Position numbers and translations under genes: made by a program. Of a stretch of DNA of 64,000 bases, positions 47,013-56,381 are shown piece by piece. This DNA is from Shewanella sp. HN-41 (lineage in GTDB: Bacteria > Pseudomonadota > Gammaproteobacteria > Enterobacterales > Shewanellaceae), in NCBI RefSeq assembly GCF_000217915.1, contig NZ_AFOZ01000043.1, forward strand, positions 122,189 to 186,188. Reading direction: 5' to 3'. Position 1 is the first letter of the stretch; each line of letters starts with the position of its first letter. The notes under the pieces are model-generated. The model searched no databases. It was not told the origin of the DNA and worked only from the letters and a program-made list of their open reading frames with translations.

Positions 47013-47933
47013 TTAGTGTTTAGGCTCACCCTCTACCGCCTCAATATGTAAAGACTTCACCTGCAAGTTATCCATCACTTTTGGCGACTTAGCCATCCAC
47101 ATCCCTATCCAAGGCAACAATAACGACGGTAACACTATCAGAGCGGCACCGACCCAACTCAAACTATCGAGCCATTCATCGAACAGTAACCAGCCCAGAA
47201 ATACGATAAACAACAGCCCAGTATATTCCGCAATCACAATATCACTCGCCTGCGCCTTACGGTAAGCGAGTACGCAGAACCAGTGGTAAATTAATAAAAA
47301 TGCGTTGCTGAGTAAGGCTATACCGAATAATCCCCAACTCATCCCCTGCAAGCCTTGGAAGGCGGCGATGACTAATGTGGCCGGAATACCGAGCAAGTTA
47401 TAAAGCATGAGGGTGAGCAAGGGATGCTCAGTATTTGGCACCTTTTTTATGGTAAGTTGGTTCACCGCAAAGGTAAAAGCCGAAAACAGTACCGCCAGAC
47501 CAAACCAATTGATCTCGCTCGGGCGCAGGATAATCAAGATCCCAACGAACCCCAATAAGGCGCAGATGACCTGCCCCGTGGTAATGCGCTCCTTAAGAAA
47601 CCAATAGCCCATTAGCATAATCATCAAGGGTGCCGAGTAAAACAGCGAACTCACAGTGGCGAGCGGCAGCGCCATTAAGCCGATAATTAAAAATAGCGCG
47701 CCAACTGAGCCTATGTTGGCGCGCCAAAGGTGAACTGAAATATGCGTAGTCATAGGCCTCTGTGCGTATAGCCACACAGGCAACAACATGAAGACTGAAC
47801 TGATTTGCCTTACCAGCAGGAAAGTAGCGGCATTGGCATCGTCCGGTAACCACTTAATCGACACATCGTAGAATGCGCTAAATAGATTACCCACTATCAA
47901 TAAAATCAAACCGATAACGACAGGGCGCTGCAT
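47013..47933 (-). CDS. EamA/DMT-family transporter
   Basis: This 306-residue inner-membrane protein has ten predicted helices in two EamA repeats (about 10-145 and 155-285), the drug/metabolite-transporter fold. Substrates vary (amino acids, metabolites, drugs), so none is assigned. It is divergent from the LysR gene, with 120 bp between them containing a dyad suited to a LysR-type regulator, so it is a likely target of that regulator. It is convergent with dolP. Confidence 0.88.
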   Translation of the reverse strand: MQRPVVIGLILLIVGNLFSAFYDVSIKWLPDDANAATFLLVRQISSVFMLLPVWLYAQRPMTTHISVHLWRANIGSVGALFLIIGLMALPLATVSSLFYSAPLMIMLMGYWFLKERITTGQVICALLGFVGILIILRPSEINWFGLAVLFSAFTFAVNQLTIKKVPNTEHPLLTLMLYNLLGIPATLVIAAFQGLQGMSWGLFGIALLSNAFLLIYHWFCVLAYRKAQASDIVIAEYTGLLFIVFLGWLLFDEWLDSLSWVGAALIVLPSLLLPWIGMWMAKSPKVMDNLQVKSLHIEAVEGEPKH

Positions 47934-48012
47934 TTTATAACATCCATAGATTTCAATGGCTGCATGATAGAGCCCACAAAAGGTAAGCTGAAATGATGCT
48001 TTCTCATGCTGA

Positions 48013-48027
48013 ATGAATTAAATTCAT
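48013..48027. promoter_or_regulatory. Candidate LysR-type operator (T-N11-A dyad)
   Basis: ATGAATTAAATTCAT is a perfect 15-base odd-centred palindrome containing T-N11-A, the classical LysR box. It lies between the EamA transporter start (47933) and the LysR start (48054). Confidence 0.55.
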
Positions 48028-48053
48028 ACTAAATTTTTTATACATTGAAAAAT

Positions 48054-48926
48054 ATGAGAAAACTTCCACCATTACGCGCATTACAGGTATTTGAAGCCGC
48101 CGCGAGACAAGCCCACTTCTCTAAAGCGGCAGATGAGCTGTGCATCACCCAAAGCGCGGTATCCCACCAAGTGCGGGTACTGGAAGAATATTTTGCTGAA
48201 CAACTCTTTGATCGCCAAGGCCGTAAGCTACAACTCACCCCAAAGGGCCAGAGTTTATTTATTGAGTTAGAACGTATTTTCAATGAGTTGGGTGATCTCA
48301 ATCTTAAGCTGCGTGATACACCCAACCAGCAACTCTGTTTAGCCGTATATAGCTCATTTGCAGTGAAGTGGTTGATCCCACGCCTAACGGATTTTCGCCG
48401 CCAATATCCAAGTGTGAAGATCCGCCTCGAAATGATCACCCAAGATCCCGACTTGAGTACTAGCTCCGCGGATATCTTCATCGCCAGCAAACTGAATCTA
48501 CGGGGATATTGGCAACAATTACTGCATAAGGAGCGTTTAATCCCTGTCTGCAGTCCTAATCTTTACCCTAAATGGCGTGATATCAGCCTAGATAATTTTC
48601 AGCAGCAAGCTTTATTGGTTGTGGATGAAGGACCGCTCGGGCTCGACTGGCGCAAGTGGTCATCGTCCCATGCGATTCCGCTCAATAATGAGCAACAACA
48701 TATATTTAGCCACATAGTGATGGCAATTGAAGCCGCGATAGCGGGCCAGGGCGTCGCGCTCGCACCCGATTTTATGGTGGCGGGGGATATTGCAACCGGA
48801 CGACTGGTTGCTGTAAATCTACCCGATGTGCATACCGGGTTTGAATTTACCTTCTTCTGTAAACAACGCCGCTTATCGGAACCGGCGATTGCCGCCTTCT
48901 CCTCTTGGCTAAAATCCCAGGCCTAA
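48054..48926 (+). CDS. LysR-family transcriptional regulator (GcvA-like)
   Basis: The 290-residue protein has an N-terminal winged helix-turn-helix (LPPLRALQVFEAAARQAHFSKAADELCITQSAVSHQVR, about residues 3-41) of the GcvA subtype, and a substrate-binding domain (about 90-290). I start it at the ATG 48054, because an in-frame TTG at 48045 has no better ribosome site and adds only three residues. It probably controls the divergent EamA exporter. The effector is unknown. Confidence 0.9.
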   Translation: MRKLPPLRALQVFEAAARQAHFSKAADELCITQSAVSHQVRVLEEYFAEQLFDRQGRKLQLTPKGQSLFIELERIFNELGDLNLKLRDTPNQQLCLAVYSSFAVKWLIPRLTDFRRQYPSVKIRLEMITQDPDLSTSSADIFIASKLNLRGYWQQLLHKERLIPVCSPNLYPKWRDISLDNFQQQALLVVDEGPLGLDWRKWSSSHAIPLNNEQQHIFSHIVMAIEAAIAGQGVALAPDFMVAGDIATGRLVAVNLPDVHTGFEFTFFCKQRRLSEPAIAAFSSWLKSQA

Positions 48927-48936
48927 TTACAGGCAC

Positions 48937-48962
48937 AAAAAAGCCGACGCGAACGTCGGCTT
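48937..48962 (-). terminator. trpS terminator
   Basis: AAGCCGACG and CGTCGGCTT form a 9-bp stem with a four-base loop and T6 on the minus strand, 21 bp beyond the trpS stop. It may also slow transcription leaving the LysR gene. Confidence 0.9.
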
Positions 48963-48982
48963 AGCTTATCGATATCGATTGA

Positions 48983-49981
48983 TTAGACTAGCAAACCTAT
49001 CTTCTCGTAGACTTTTTTCAGCGTCACTGCGGCGCGTGCCTGTGCATTCTCGGCGCCCGCTTTCATCACTTGATCTAAGTAAGCACGATCGGCACGAATT
49101 GCTCGGTAACGCTCTTGCAGTGGTTCTAACATACCCACTACCGCTTCACCGGCGGCAACCTTCAAATGGCCATACATCTTGCCTTCAAACTCGGCTTCTA
49201 GGCTGGCAATGCTTTGGCCAGTCACACCCGACATTAGACTCAACAGGTTAGAAACGCCTGGTTTATTGTCCACATCAAAACGCACAACAGGCGGCTCATC
49301 GCTATCCGTCATGGCTTTTTTCAGCTTTTTCAGCACTGATTTAGGATCTTCTAGCAGGCCGATGACGTTGTTACGGTTCTCGTCCGACTTAGACATCTTC
49401 TTTAGCGGCTCCTGCAGCGACATCACCTTAGCGCCATGTTCAGGAATAAACGGCTCTGGAATAGTGAAAGTATCGCCGTAGGCGTTGTTGAAGCGAGTCG
49501 CGATATCACGCGTTAACTCAAGGTGTTGCTTCTGATCCTGGCCTACTGGGATTTCGTTCGCTTGATACAGCAGAATATCTGCGGCCATTAACACGGGGTA
49601 ACCAAATAGCCCGACGTTAATATTATTCGCGTGCTTTTGTGACTTGTCCTTAAACTGCGTCATGCGGCTCAGTTCACCCATTTGGGTGTAGCAGTTTAAT
49701 GCCCAGCCTAATTGGGTGTGCTGCGGCACCTGTGACTGGATAAACACTGTGCTCTTTTTCGGGTCGACGCCACAGGCCAAATACAGGGCTAAAGTGTCTA
49801 AACAAGCTTCGCGCAACGCTTTAGGATCTTGACGCACGGTAATGGCATGTAAGTCGACCACACAATACAGGCAGTCGTGGCTATCTTGCATCGCAACCCA
49901 TTGACGCAATGCACCCATGTAGTTACCTATGGTTAATTCGCCGGACGGCTGTGCACCGCTGAGTACTATGGGTTTGGTCAT
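48983..49981 (-). CDS. trpS: Tryptophan-tRNA ligase
   Basis: This class Ic aminoacyl-tRNA synthetase charges tRNA-Trp in the cytoplasm. The 332-residue protein has the HIGH-equivalent TIGN in [16 protein letters not shown] (about residues 8-23), and KMSKSDENR near 195 binds ATP. It is the last gene of the rpe-gph-trpS series, 44 bp after gph, with a strong terminator downstream. Confidence 0.97.
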   Translation of the reverse strand: MTKPIVLSGAQPSGELTIGNYMGALRQWVAMQDSHDCLYCVVDLHAITVRQDPKALREACLDTLALYLACGVDPKKSTVFIQSQVPQHTQLGWALNCYTQMGELSRMTQFKDKSQKHANNINVGLFGYPVLMAADILLYQANEIPVGQDQKQHLELTRDIATRFNNAYGDTFTIPEPFIPEHGAKVMSLQEPLKKMSKSDENRNNVIGLLEDPKSVLKKLKKAMTDSDEPPVVRFDVDNKPGVSNLLSLMSGVTGQSIASLEAEFEGKMYGHLKVAAGEAVVGMLEPLQERYRAIRADRAYLDQVMKAGAENAQARAAVTLKKVYEKIGLLV

Positions 49982-50025
49982 TACGTCATTACTCCACTAT
50001 CTATAAATAAAAAGAATCTATTAAA

Positions 50026-50706
50026 TTAACGCTTCGTTGGATTTATCCAGTTTAAAATATCGTTAAATTGCTCACAGACGGCATCTGGGCCAGCGAGCCC
50101 GATATCTTCACCGTAGTTGTAGCCATAGGTCAAGCCGATTGATGCAACACCTGCCGCTTTCGCCGCTAAAATGTCATTTTTAGAGTCGCCAACCATCAAT
50201 AACTCGGCTTTATCTAACTGCCATTCCTTCAGCAGATGCTGCAGCGGCAAAGGATCTGGCTTCATCTTCGCAAGCGAATCACCGCCTAATACTAAGCTGA
50301 AAAAGCCATTTATGTTGAAGGCTTCGAGCAAGGGTAACGTAAAGCGGTAGGGTTTATTAGTGACTACGGCCAGCTTAAAGCCGGCATCGAACAAGGTTTG
50401 TAGCACTTGATGGACGTCACTATACAGCGCACTGTGTTTCTCAAGGTTCTCTTGATAATGATGCATAAAAACCGGCATAGCAGCATCGAGTGCTGCTTGC
50501 TCGACCTCGGCACCGAGTGCATTGGTCATGGCACGGCGCATCAACATCTCGGCACCGTTACCAACCCAAGTGCGCACTTGGGTCTCAGAACAAGTCGCCA
50601 ACCCTAATTCGGCTAAGGCTTCCTGAGTGGCAACGGCAAGATCGGGTACACTATCGATAAGGGTACCATCGAGATCGAATGCAATGGCTTTAATCTGATC
50701 CCACAT
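50026..50706 (-). CDS. gph: Phosphoglycolate phosphatase
   Basis: This haloacid-dehalogenase-family phosphatase removes phosphate from 2-phosphoglycolate, formed mainly during DNA repair. The 226-residue protein has motif I FDLDGTLIDS (with nucleophile Asp), motif II VVTNKP, and motif III/IV with VGDSKNDILAAKAAG near 175. It lies three bases after rpe and 44 bp before trpS, the conserved order. Confidence 0.95.
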   Translation of the reverse strand: MWDQIKAIAFDLDGTLIDSVPDLAVATQEALAELGLATCSETQVRTWVGNGAEMLMRRAMTNALGAEVEQAALDAAMPVFMHHYQENLEKHSALYSDVHQVLQTLFDAGFKLAVVTNKPYRFTLPLLEAFNINGFFSLVLGGDSLAKMKPDPLPLQHLLKEWQLDKAELLMVGDSKNDILAAKAAGVASIGLTYGYNYGEDIGLAGPDAVCEQFNDILNWINPTKR

Positions 50707-50709
50707 ATC

Positions 50710-51384
50710 CTAAGCCTCAACTTTAGCCAGTTCGGCACGCATTTCATCAACTACGGCTTTGTAATCTGGCTTGCCGAAAATAGCAGAGCCCGCGACAAAC
50801 ATGTCGGCACCCGCCGCCGCGATTTCGGCGATATTATCGACCTTAACGCCACCATCAACTTCTAAACGAATGTCGAAACCACTGGCATCGATACGCGCAC
50901 GTACTTGGCGCAGCTTATCTAAAGTCGAAGGAATAAAAGATTGTCCACCAAAGCCAGGGTTCACCGACATCAATAGGATCACATCGAGTTTATCCATCAC
51001 ATGGTCAAGATAATGCAGCGGAGTAGCTGGATTAAATACTAAGCCCGCCTTACAGCCTGATTCTTTGATCAACTGCAGTGTGCGATCGACGTGCTCGGAG
51101 GCCTCAGGGTGGAAGGTAATAATAGAAGCACCGGCCTTAGCAAAATCAGGCACGATACGGTCGACTGGTTTCACCATAAGATGCACATCGATATCGGCGG
51201 TGATGCCATAATCACGTAGGGCTTTACACACCATAGGGCCAATCGTCAGGTTAGGCACATAGTGATTATCCATCACATCAAAATGCACTACGTCAGCGCC
51301 CGCATCTAACACGGCTTTAACATCATCCCCTAAACGGGCAAAATCGGCGGATAAAATTGATGGAGCAATTAAGAATGGACGCAT
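50710..51384 (-). CDS. rpe: Ribulose-phosphate 3-epimerase
   Basis: This TIM-barrel enzyme interconverts ribulose-5-phosphate and xylulose-5-phosphate in the pentose phosphate pathway. I use the ATG at 51384 (224 residues), because the family starts at [12 protein letters not shown] and an upstream in-frame ATG at 51420 adds an odd Cys-rich leader. Motifs are [31 protein letters not shown] and the C-terminal LEVDGGV. Confidence 0.96.
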   Translation of the reverse strand: MRPFLIAPSILSADFARLGDDVKAVLDAGADVVHFDVMDNHYVPNLTIGPMVCKALRDYGITADIDVHLMVKPVDRIVPDFAKAGASIITFHPEASEHVDRTLQLIKESGCKAGLVFNPATPLHYLDHVMDKLDVILLMSVNPGFGGQSFIPSTLDKLRQVRARIDASGFDIRLEVDGGVKVDNIAEIAAAGADMFVAGSAIFGKPDYKAVVDEMRAELAKVEA

Positions 51385-51595
51385 AACACACTCGCTGCAA
51401 ATGGATAAAAAGTGCCTCATTTTACCCTTAGCAGCGTTAAGCCTCTATAGTCGAAGCCACATTTATGACGATTCGTATCACGCTAAATGCCCGTAAAGCA
51501 TTACATATGGGCCTTCTTGTATGAATATGTCACCACTAGGTCATGGATACGGCTAAATTATGCGAAAAATTTTAGTGCAGATTGATAAATTATTG

Positions 51596-51623
51596 TTCAT
51601 AAACTAAGCGGATTTGTTATACT
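51596..51623 (+). promoter_or_regulatory. Candidate promoter of the two-gene unit 51666-52216
   Basis: TATACT at 51618-51623 lies 43 bp upstream of the ATG at 51666, preceded 16 bp earlier by a TTCATA -35-like hexamer. The surrounding DNA is AT-rich. Confidence 0.4.
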
Positions 51624-51665
51624 CGAGTCGCTAATGTGCACCTAGAAGATTTCAAGGGAAGTATC

Positions 51666-52031
51666 ATGAAAGGGCAGTTAACTCGATTTTCTCACATTTT
51701 AAGCTCGGTGACCTTTAAGTCATCCATGATGCTGGCGTTTACTGCAATGGTAGTCGCCACCTTAGCGTTTGGTGTTGAAAAATTGGCCGTAAGCACTGAT
51801 AACACTGCCTGTGCATGCAGTAGCGAAGCCCGCTACAACAATACTTTACCTAGCAGTCACCCAAATAATCGCTGCGCCAATCAAGCCCAAGCGTTAAGCT
51901 GGAAAACCTGGCTGACGGGCAAGAATCGCTCGAGTCAGTTCCATTTTGTCGATCTACTTGAGCTGTTACACGGTCATCAAGATAAGCCTATTGATGATAT
52001 GAAACCCACCAACTCGCAACTTTCCTATTAA
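51666..52031 (+). CDS. Hypothetical protein with an N-terminal membrane helix
   Basis: This 121-residue protein has one hydrophobic segment (SMMLAFTAMVVATLAFGV, about 20-37) and then a polar, Ser/Asn-rich region with three cysteines (ACACSSEARYN, NRCANQAQ). I chose the ATG at 51666 with AAGGGAAG upstream over the ATG at 51636. I recognise no family. It is coupled to the next gene, which begins on its stop codon, and both run against the surrounding dam and rpe genes. Confidence 0.65.
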   Translation: MKGQLTRFSHILSSVTFKSSMMLAFTAMVVATLAFGVEKLAVSTDNTACACSSEARYNNTLPSSHPNNRCANQAQALSWKTWLTGKNRSSQFHFVDLLELLHGHQDKPIDDMKPTNSQLSY

Positions 52032-52216
52032 TGTTTGGGCGCATCTGGCAGGTTTTTTATAGCACCTTAGCCGCTTTTTTCGGTGTGCAATCCAATGAAA
52101 ACCGCCAAAAAGATTTCCAAACTCATTCGCCACTTCCCTATATTATTATGGGGATTATGTTAGCGATAACCTTAGTCGTTAGTTTGATATTGCTTGTTAG
52201 TCAAATACTTAACTAG
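52031..52216 (+). CDS. DUF2970 family small membrane protein
   Basis: This 61-residue protein matches DUF2970: the N-terminal VFYSTLAAFFGVQSNENRQKDF segment (AAFFGVQS is diagnostic) is followed by a single C-terminal membrane helix (IIMGIMLAITLVVSLILLVSQIL). Function unknown. The ATG overlaps the preceding stop (TAATG), suggesting translational coupling. Confidence 0.82.
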   Translation: MFGRIWQVFYSTLAAFFGVQSNENRQKDFQTHSPLPYIIMGIMLAITLVVSLILLVSQILN

Positions 52217-52246
52217 AAGTATTCATCAAAGATTAATCCACAGAAC

Positions 52247-53086
52247 TCATTCGTCCTGCAGATCGTAGTTTTCATCGTACAAGGCCATTAACTCATCCAC
52301 TTTATTACGGCTATTACCGTTCTGGCTGATATTACGTTGCACTTGGATCTTTGCGAGGTGAGCGCCACGATATAGCTCCCGTGTAAGGGGGATATCATGG
52401 TTACTGATCAACACTGGGATGCCACGCTCCAATGCTGTATGGCGGGAATGGCGAGCGAGTAACGCCTGATCATCTAAACTAAAACCCGCACCTACATAGG
52501 TCGTAAAGCTGGCTGTTGTCGATAATGGCGCATAGGGAGGATCACAATAAATAACGTCACCTGCCCGAATCTGTTCAAACGCTTGCTCGTAACCAATGCA
52601 TTTAAATTCTGCACTTTGTGCTTTTTCTGAAAAGGCCCAAATTTCCTTCTCAGGAAAGTAAGGTTTTTTGTATGAACCGAAGGGCACATTGAAACCGCCC
52701 TTGCGATTATAGCGACACAGACCATTAAAACCATGACGGTTTAAATAAAGGAAATACACAGCACGCTGGAAAGGATCGCGACATTTGTTAAAGTCGCTGC
52801 GTACTCGGTAATAGGCTTCCTTTTGGTTCATTTCATCGACAAATAGCTTTTTAGCAGCATCAATATACTCGGCAGGCCTTTCCTTCACTATTTTGTATAG
52901 CTCAATCAGATCCTCATTGATATCGCAAAGCAAATAGCTAGGGTAGTCGGTATTTAAGAATACTGAACCCGCCCCTACAAACGGCTCAACCAGGCGGTTG
53001 CCTGCAGGTAAGTAGTTTGCCAACTCATCCACCAATTTAAATTTTCCACCAGCCCATTTAAGGAAGGCTCTATGTTTTTTTATCAT
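52247..53086 (-). CDS. dam: DNA adenine methylase Dam
   Basis: Dam methylates adenine in GATC for mismatch-repair strand choice, replication timing and gene control. The 279-residue protein has the SAM-binding FLKWAGGKFKLV (about 8-19) and the catalytic DPPY motif (DPPYAPLS near 181), in the alpha-class order (SAM motif first). It lies 48 bp after damX, as in E. coli. Confidence 0.97.
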   Translation of the reverse strand: MIKKHRAFLKWAGGKFKLVDELANYLPAGNRLVEPFVGAGSVFLNTDYPSYLLCDINEDLIELYKIVKERPAEYIDAAKKLFVDEMNQKEAYYRVRSDFNKCRDPFQRAVYFLYLNRHGFNGLCRYNRKGGFNVPFGSYKKPYFPEKEIWAFSEKAQSAEFKCIGYEQAFEQIRAGDVIYCDPPYAPLSTTASFTTYVGAGFSLDDQALLARHSRHTALERGIPVLISNHDIPLTRELYRGAHLAKIQVQRNISQNGNSRNKVDELMALYDENYDLQDE

Positions 53087-53134
53087 TTAACTTGATGAAT
53101 ACCGACAAAAATAAAGGTCATGATTGTACTCTGT

Positions 53135-54547
53135 TTATTCTGAGATTTCACGATTTGGGTGTGTTTCTTGTAACTGATAGCCTCCCAATTCGCTCCATTT
53201 TCTTACCCACAGTGAGTCAAGGTGATACTGTTTGGTCAACTTAGTCGCAGCCTCATGTGCCAATTTGCTATCACTATAGTTGCCCGCCAGTACAACCCAA
53301 AGATGCTTATACTTTGCGACCCGCACATCTTCCACCCCTTCAATCATTTTAAGGGTCTGATGTAATGAATCTAATTGCGAAATCGTCGCGACCTGTATGG
53401 TGTAACCCTTAGTGGGTTTCTGGGATGGTATCAACTCCGCCTGTAGCATATCGGTTTTGGAGACGGTGTCAGCCGTATCCAACTGGTCTGCGACCTTGGT
53501 TTCATTTTGCTTGAGCGAATCGAGGGTTGTAGCGGGCTCGGCTTTACTATCCGCCTCATCAACTGGAGGCTCAGTCATCGCATCAGAGTCAGCCTGAGGT
53601 TCTTCACCATGAAAATTCGCCAAGGGATCCGCTTCGATTGCATCGACTTTCTGTTGAGAAAGTTTGAATTGCTCTGAGCGCTGATGGAAATAAGGTGCCA
53701 ACCACTGCTGACCTTGGGCTAAAAATGCGGGTGAGTCTATTGCTGGGTAAGTCACTAGACTAGGCTGAGGCTCTGGAATAAGTGGCCGCGTGAAAGTGAA
53801 CCAAATAACCAAAGCAACCAGCACGCTCACAAGACTGATAGATACCATTTTATATCGAGCCCATAGCGATTTTTTCTCTGGCTGACCGTGGAGAGCCAGT
53901 TCGAGCAGATTAACCACCTCTTGCGGTGTTCCCGTCTGTTTTTCAAGTTGGGCGCGCACTATATCCCTAGGAGTGAAAGGGTTCTGATCACTACACCTTA
54001 GCAAAGTCTGATATAGAGCCTCACGCTCAGGAAGACTCAGCGGTTCAATACTCACGGGTAACACTTGCCGCCTTAATGACTCAGGCAACTGTGACAATAA
54101 CTCAGCTAAAAATGCGGGCGGTACCGCTAATGTCACGGCAATATTTTTACCCGCACATTGGATCTGATTGAGAATGATGCACTCGGCCCACAACTCTTTA
54201 GAAAGCAGATGGGCATCGTCGATGATGATATGTAAGGGCTTGGTTTGTGTGGATGCAACCCGCAATAAGGTTTCTGCGAGGGGAACCTCGTCGTCAAAAA
54301 TAGGTGAAGAGATCAATTGCACTAAAATTTTGCGACGAATCTCAGCATTATCGGCATGCATAGGGCAGATCACCAATGCCGCATTTGAATCATCAAAATC
54401 GGTCGCTAATGCGGTTACGAGTGTAGTTTTACCTGAACCTTGGCCACCAGAAAGCACCAGCAGCTGATCACTGTAACTGGCGCTATGATGCAATCTTTGT
54501 ATGAGGGCTTCCTGCGAAGGAAGCAAGACCAAACCCTGAAACGTCAC
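53135..54547 (-). CDS. damX: Cell division SPOR protein DamX
   Basis: This is a division-septum protein. Unlike short enterobacterial forms, it has an N-terminal AAA-type ATPase domain (Walker A GGQGSGKTT near residue 35, Walker B LHIIIDDAHLL near 105). One membrane helix follows (ISLVSVLVALVIWF, about 240), then an acidic linker and a C-terminal SPOR domain (YTIQVATISQLDSLHQTL, about 390-465) that binds bare glycan strands at the septum. I use GTG 54547 as start; a TTG at 54562 would add five residues and sits three bases after aroB. It resembles ExeA-like DamX of Vibrio and Shewanella. Confidence 0.9.
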   Translation of the reverse strand: MTFQGLVLLPSQEALIQRLHHSASYSDQLLVLSGGQGSGKTTLVTALATDFDDSNAALVICPMHADNAEIRRKILVQLISSPIFDDEVPLAETLLRVASTQTKPLHIIIDDAHLLSKELWAECIILNQIQCAGKNIAVTLAVPPAFLAELLSQLPESLRRQVLPVSIEPLSLPEREALYQTLLRCSDQNPFTPRDIVRAQLEKQTGTPQEVVNLLELALHGQPEKKSLWARYKMVSISLVSVLVALVIWFTFTRPLIPEPQPSLVTYPAIDSPAFLAQGQQWLAPYFHQRSEQFKLSQQKVDAIEADPLANFHGEEPQADSDAMTEPPVDEADSKAEPATTLDSLKQNETKVADQLDTADTVSKTDMLQAELIPSQKPTKGYTIQVATISQLDSLHQTLKMIEGVEDVRVAKYKHLWVVLAGNYSDSKLAHEAATKLTKQYHLDSLWVRKWSELGGYQLQETHPNREISE

Positions 54548-54565
54548 TCGCCCACCACACAATGC

Positions 54566-55645
54566 TTATGCGCAGCGGATAACCTGTTCGAGGGTAGATT
54601 CAGGGACTTGACTAAATACATCCGCGCGGCCTATTGCCGTCGGGAGTACGAGTCGAATCTGACCGCCTAACACTTTTTTATCGCGTCGCATATGTTGAAT
54701 GAAACTGTCGAAACCCATAGATTCCGGCGCACTCACGGGGAGATCAAAAGCTTGTAGTAACTGTATGATACGACAAACTATTGACTCATCGATAAGCCCC
54801 AATGACTTAGCCGTTTGAGCAGCAAGGACCGTGCCAGCCGCAACGGCTTCGCCATGCAACCAATTACCATAGCCCATCTCAGCTTCAATGGCATGCCCAA
54901 AGGTATGGCCTAGATTCAATAAAGCACGAACTCCCTGCTCAGTTTCATCTTGGCTCACCACATCAGCCTTGATCTCACAGCAACGGGAAATTGCATACAC
55001 CAGCGCTTCGGTATCTAAGCGCTTTAGGGCTTGCACGTTATTTTCAAGCCATTGAAAAAACTCACCATCCCACATAATGCCATACTTAATCACTTCAGCC
55101 ATGCCCGCGGCAAACTCACGTGCGGGTAAGGTCTGTAAACATAGAGTATCGATCAATACGAGTTGCGGCTGATAGAAGGCCCCAATCATATTTTTGCCTA
55201 GGGGATGATTAACTGCTGTTTTACCACCAACGGAAGAATCCACCTGCGACAATAGGGTTGTAGGGATTTGAATAAAATCGATCCCGCGTTGATAACATGC
55301 GGCAGCAAATCCCGTCATATCACCAATCACGCCGCCACCCAAAGCCACCAGCACTGAATCTCGACCATAGTTTCGTTGCAATAATGCGGTGAAAATAGCA
55401 TCTAAATGTGCTAAGTCTTTGAATTGCTCGCCATCGGGGAGGATTACGCTCTCGACCTCACCAAACGAAGCCATCGTTTCTTGTATCTGCTTAAGATACA
55501 AAGGCGCGACGGTTTCATTGGTGACGATAAGAATACGTTTTTTAAGCAGGTAGCGAGACAATGTCTCGCCATCACTCATCAAACTCTGGCCAATATAAAT
55601 GGGATAACTACGTATACCTAAATCAACCTGAATTTGCTTCATCAT
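54566..55645 (-). CDS. aroB: 3-dehydroquinate synthase
   Basis: AroB makes 3-dehydroquinate from DAHP in the shikimate pathway, using NAD and a divalent metal. The 359-residue protein has the NAD region [23 protein letters not shown] (about 95-117), the [27 protein letters not shown] stretch (about 122-148), and the metal-binding [23 protein letters not shown] (about 242-264). It starts five bases after aroK. Confidence 0.97.
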   Translation of the reverse strand: MMKQIQVDLGIRSYPIYIGQSLMSDGETLSRYLLKKRILIVTNETVAPLYLKQIQETMASFGEVESVILPDGEQFKDLAHLDAIFTALLQRNYGRDSVLVALGGGVIGDMTGFAAACYQRGIDFIQIPTTLLSQVDSSVGGKTAVNHPLGKNMIGAFYQPQLVLIDTLCLQTLPAREFAAGMAEVIKYGIMWDGEFFQWLENNVQALKRLDTEALVYAISRCCEIKADVVSQDETEQGVRALLNLGHTFGHAIEAEMGYGNWLHGEAVAAGTVLAAQTAKSLGLIDESIVCRIIQLLQAFDLPVSAPESMGFDSFIQHMRRDKKVLGGQIRLVLPTAIGRADVFSQVPESTLEQVIRCA

Positions 55646-55650
55646 TCTGC

Positions 55651-56166
55651 CTAGAAACCTAATTGCTCAATGATTTGATTTGCAACGATCTTCGCACTTT
55701 GATCATCGGTTTTAACGATCACATCGGCAATCTCTTCGTACAACGGGTTACGGATCTCTGCAAGATTCTCCAACACTTCTCGTGGGTCGTCCACTTGCAA
55801 TAATGGGCGTCGCTTGTCCCTCTGGGTACGAGCGACCTGTTTGTCGATAGTGGTTTCCAAGTACACCACAATGCCACGCGCAGATAGATGATTACGGATA
55901 TCTTTGCTCTGTACTGAACCACCACCGGTGGCAAGGACGATACCTTGTTTTTCAGACAAATCAGCAATAACCTGAGCTTCACGACGACGGAAGCCTTCTT
56001 CACCTTCGACGTCAAACACCCAAGCAATATCAGCACCTGTGCGTTGTTCAATCTCTTGATCTGAATCGTGGAATTCTAAATGCAGCATTTGCGCCAGATG
56101 GCGACCAATTGTGCTTTTACCTGCGCCCATAGGGCCTACCAGAAAAATATTACGTTTTTCAGCCAT
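55651..56166 (-). CDS. aroK: Shikimate kinase I
   Basis: AroK phosphorylates shikimate. The 171-residue P-loop kinase has Walker [12 protein letters not shown] (residues 11-21), the shikimate-binding [11 protein letters not shown] (about 34-44) and ATGGGSV (about 79-85), and the lid residues RDKRRPLL. It is the first gene of aroK-aroB-damX-dam. The upstream pilQ terminator separates it from the pil genes, so it may have its own promoter. Confidence 0.97.
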
Positions 56167-56334
56167 TTCTTGTACGTCTGAATCTTATTGAAAAGTATGC
56201 CTATATCGACTCATGATCAAGCCGACCTATATGTTACCTTGCTCTTATGAGACTTGACCGTGGATTATCTCAGTTTAAGGTCTACTATGGCAAGTCATGT
56301 GCGCTATTTATCTAAGAATTGTATTTCAGACACC

Positions 56335-56363
56335 ATAAAGCCAGCAAGGGCTGCTGGCTTTAT
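56335..56363 (-). terminator. pilQ terminator
   Basis: ATAAAGCCAGCA and TGCTGGCTTTAT form a 12-bp perfect stem with a five-base loop, 19 bp after the pilQ stop. The T content in the exit is short, so some read-through into aroK is possible. Confidence 0.75.
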
Positions 56364-56381
56364 TCAATGTACAACAAATGA

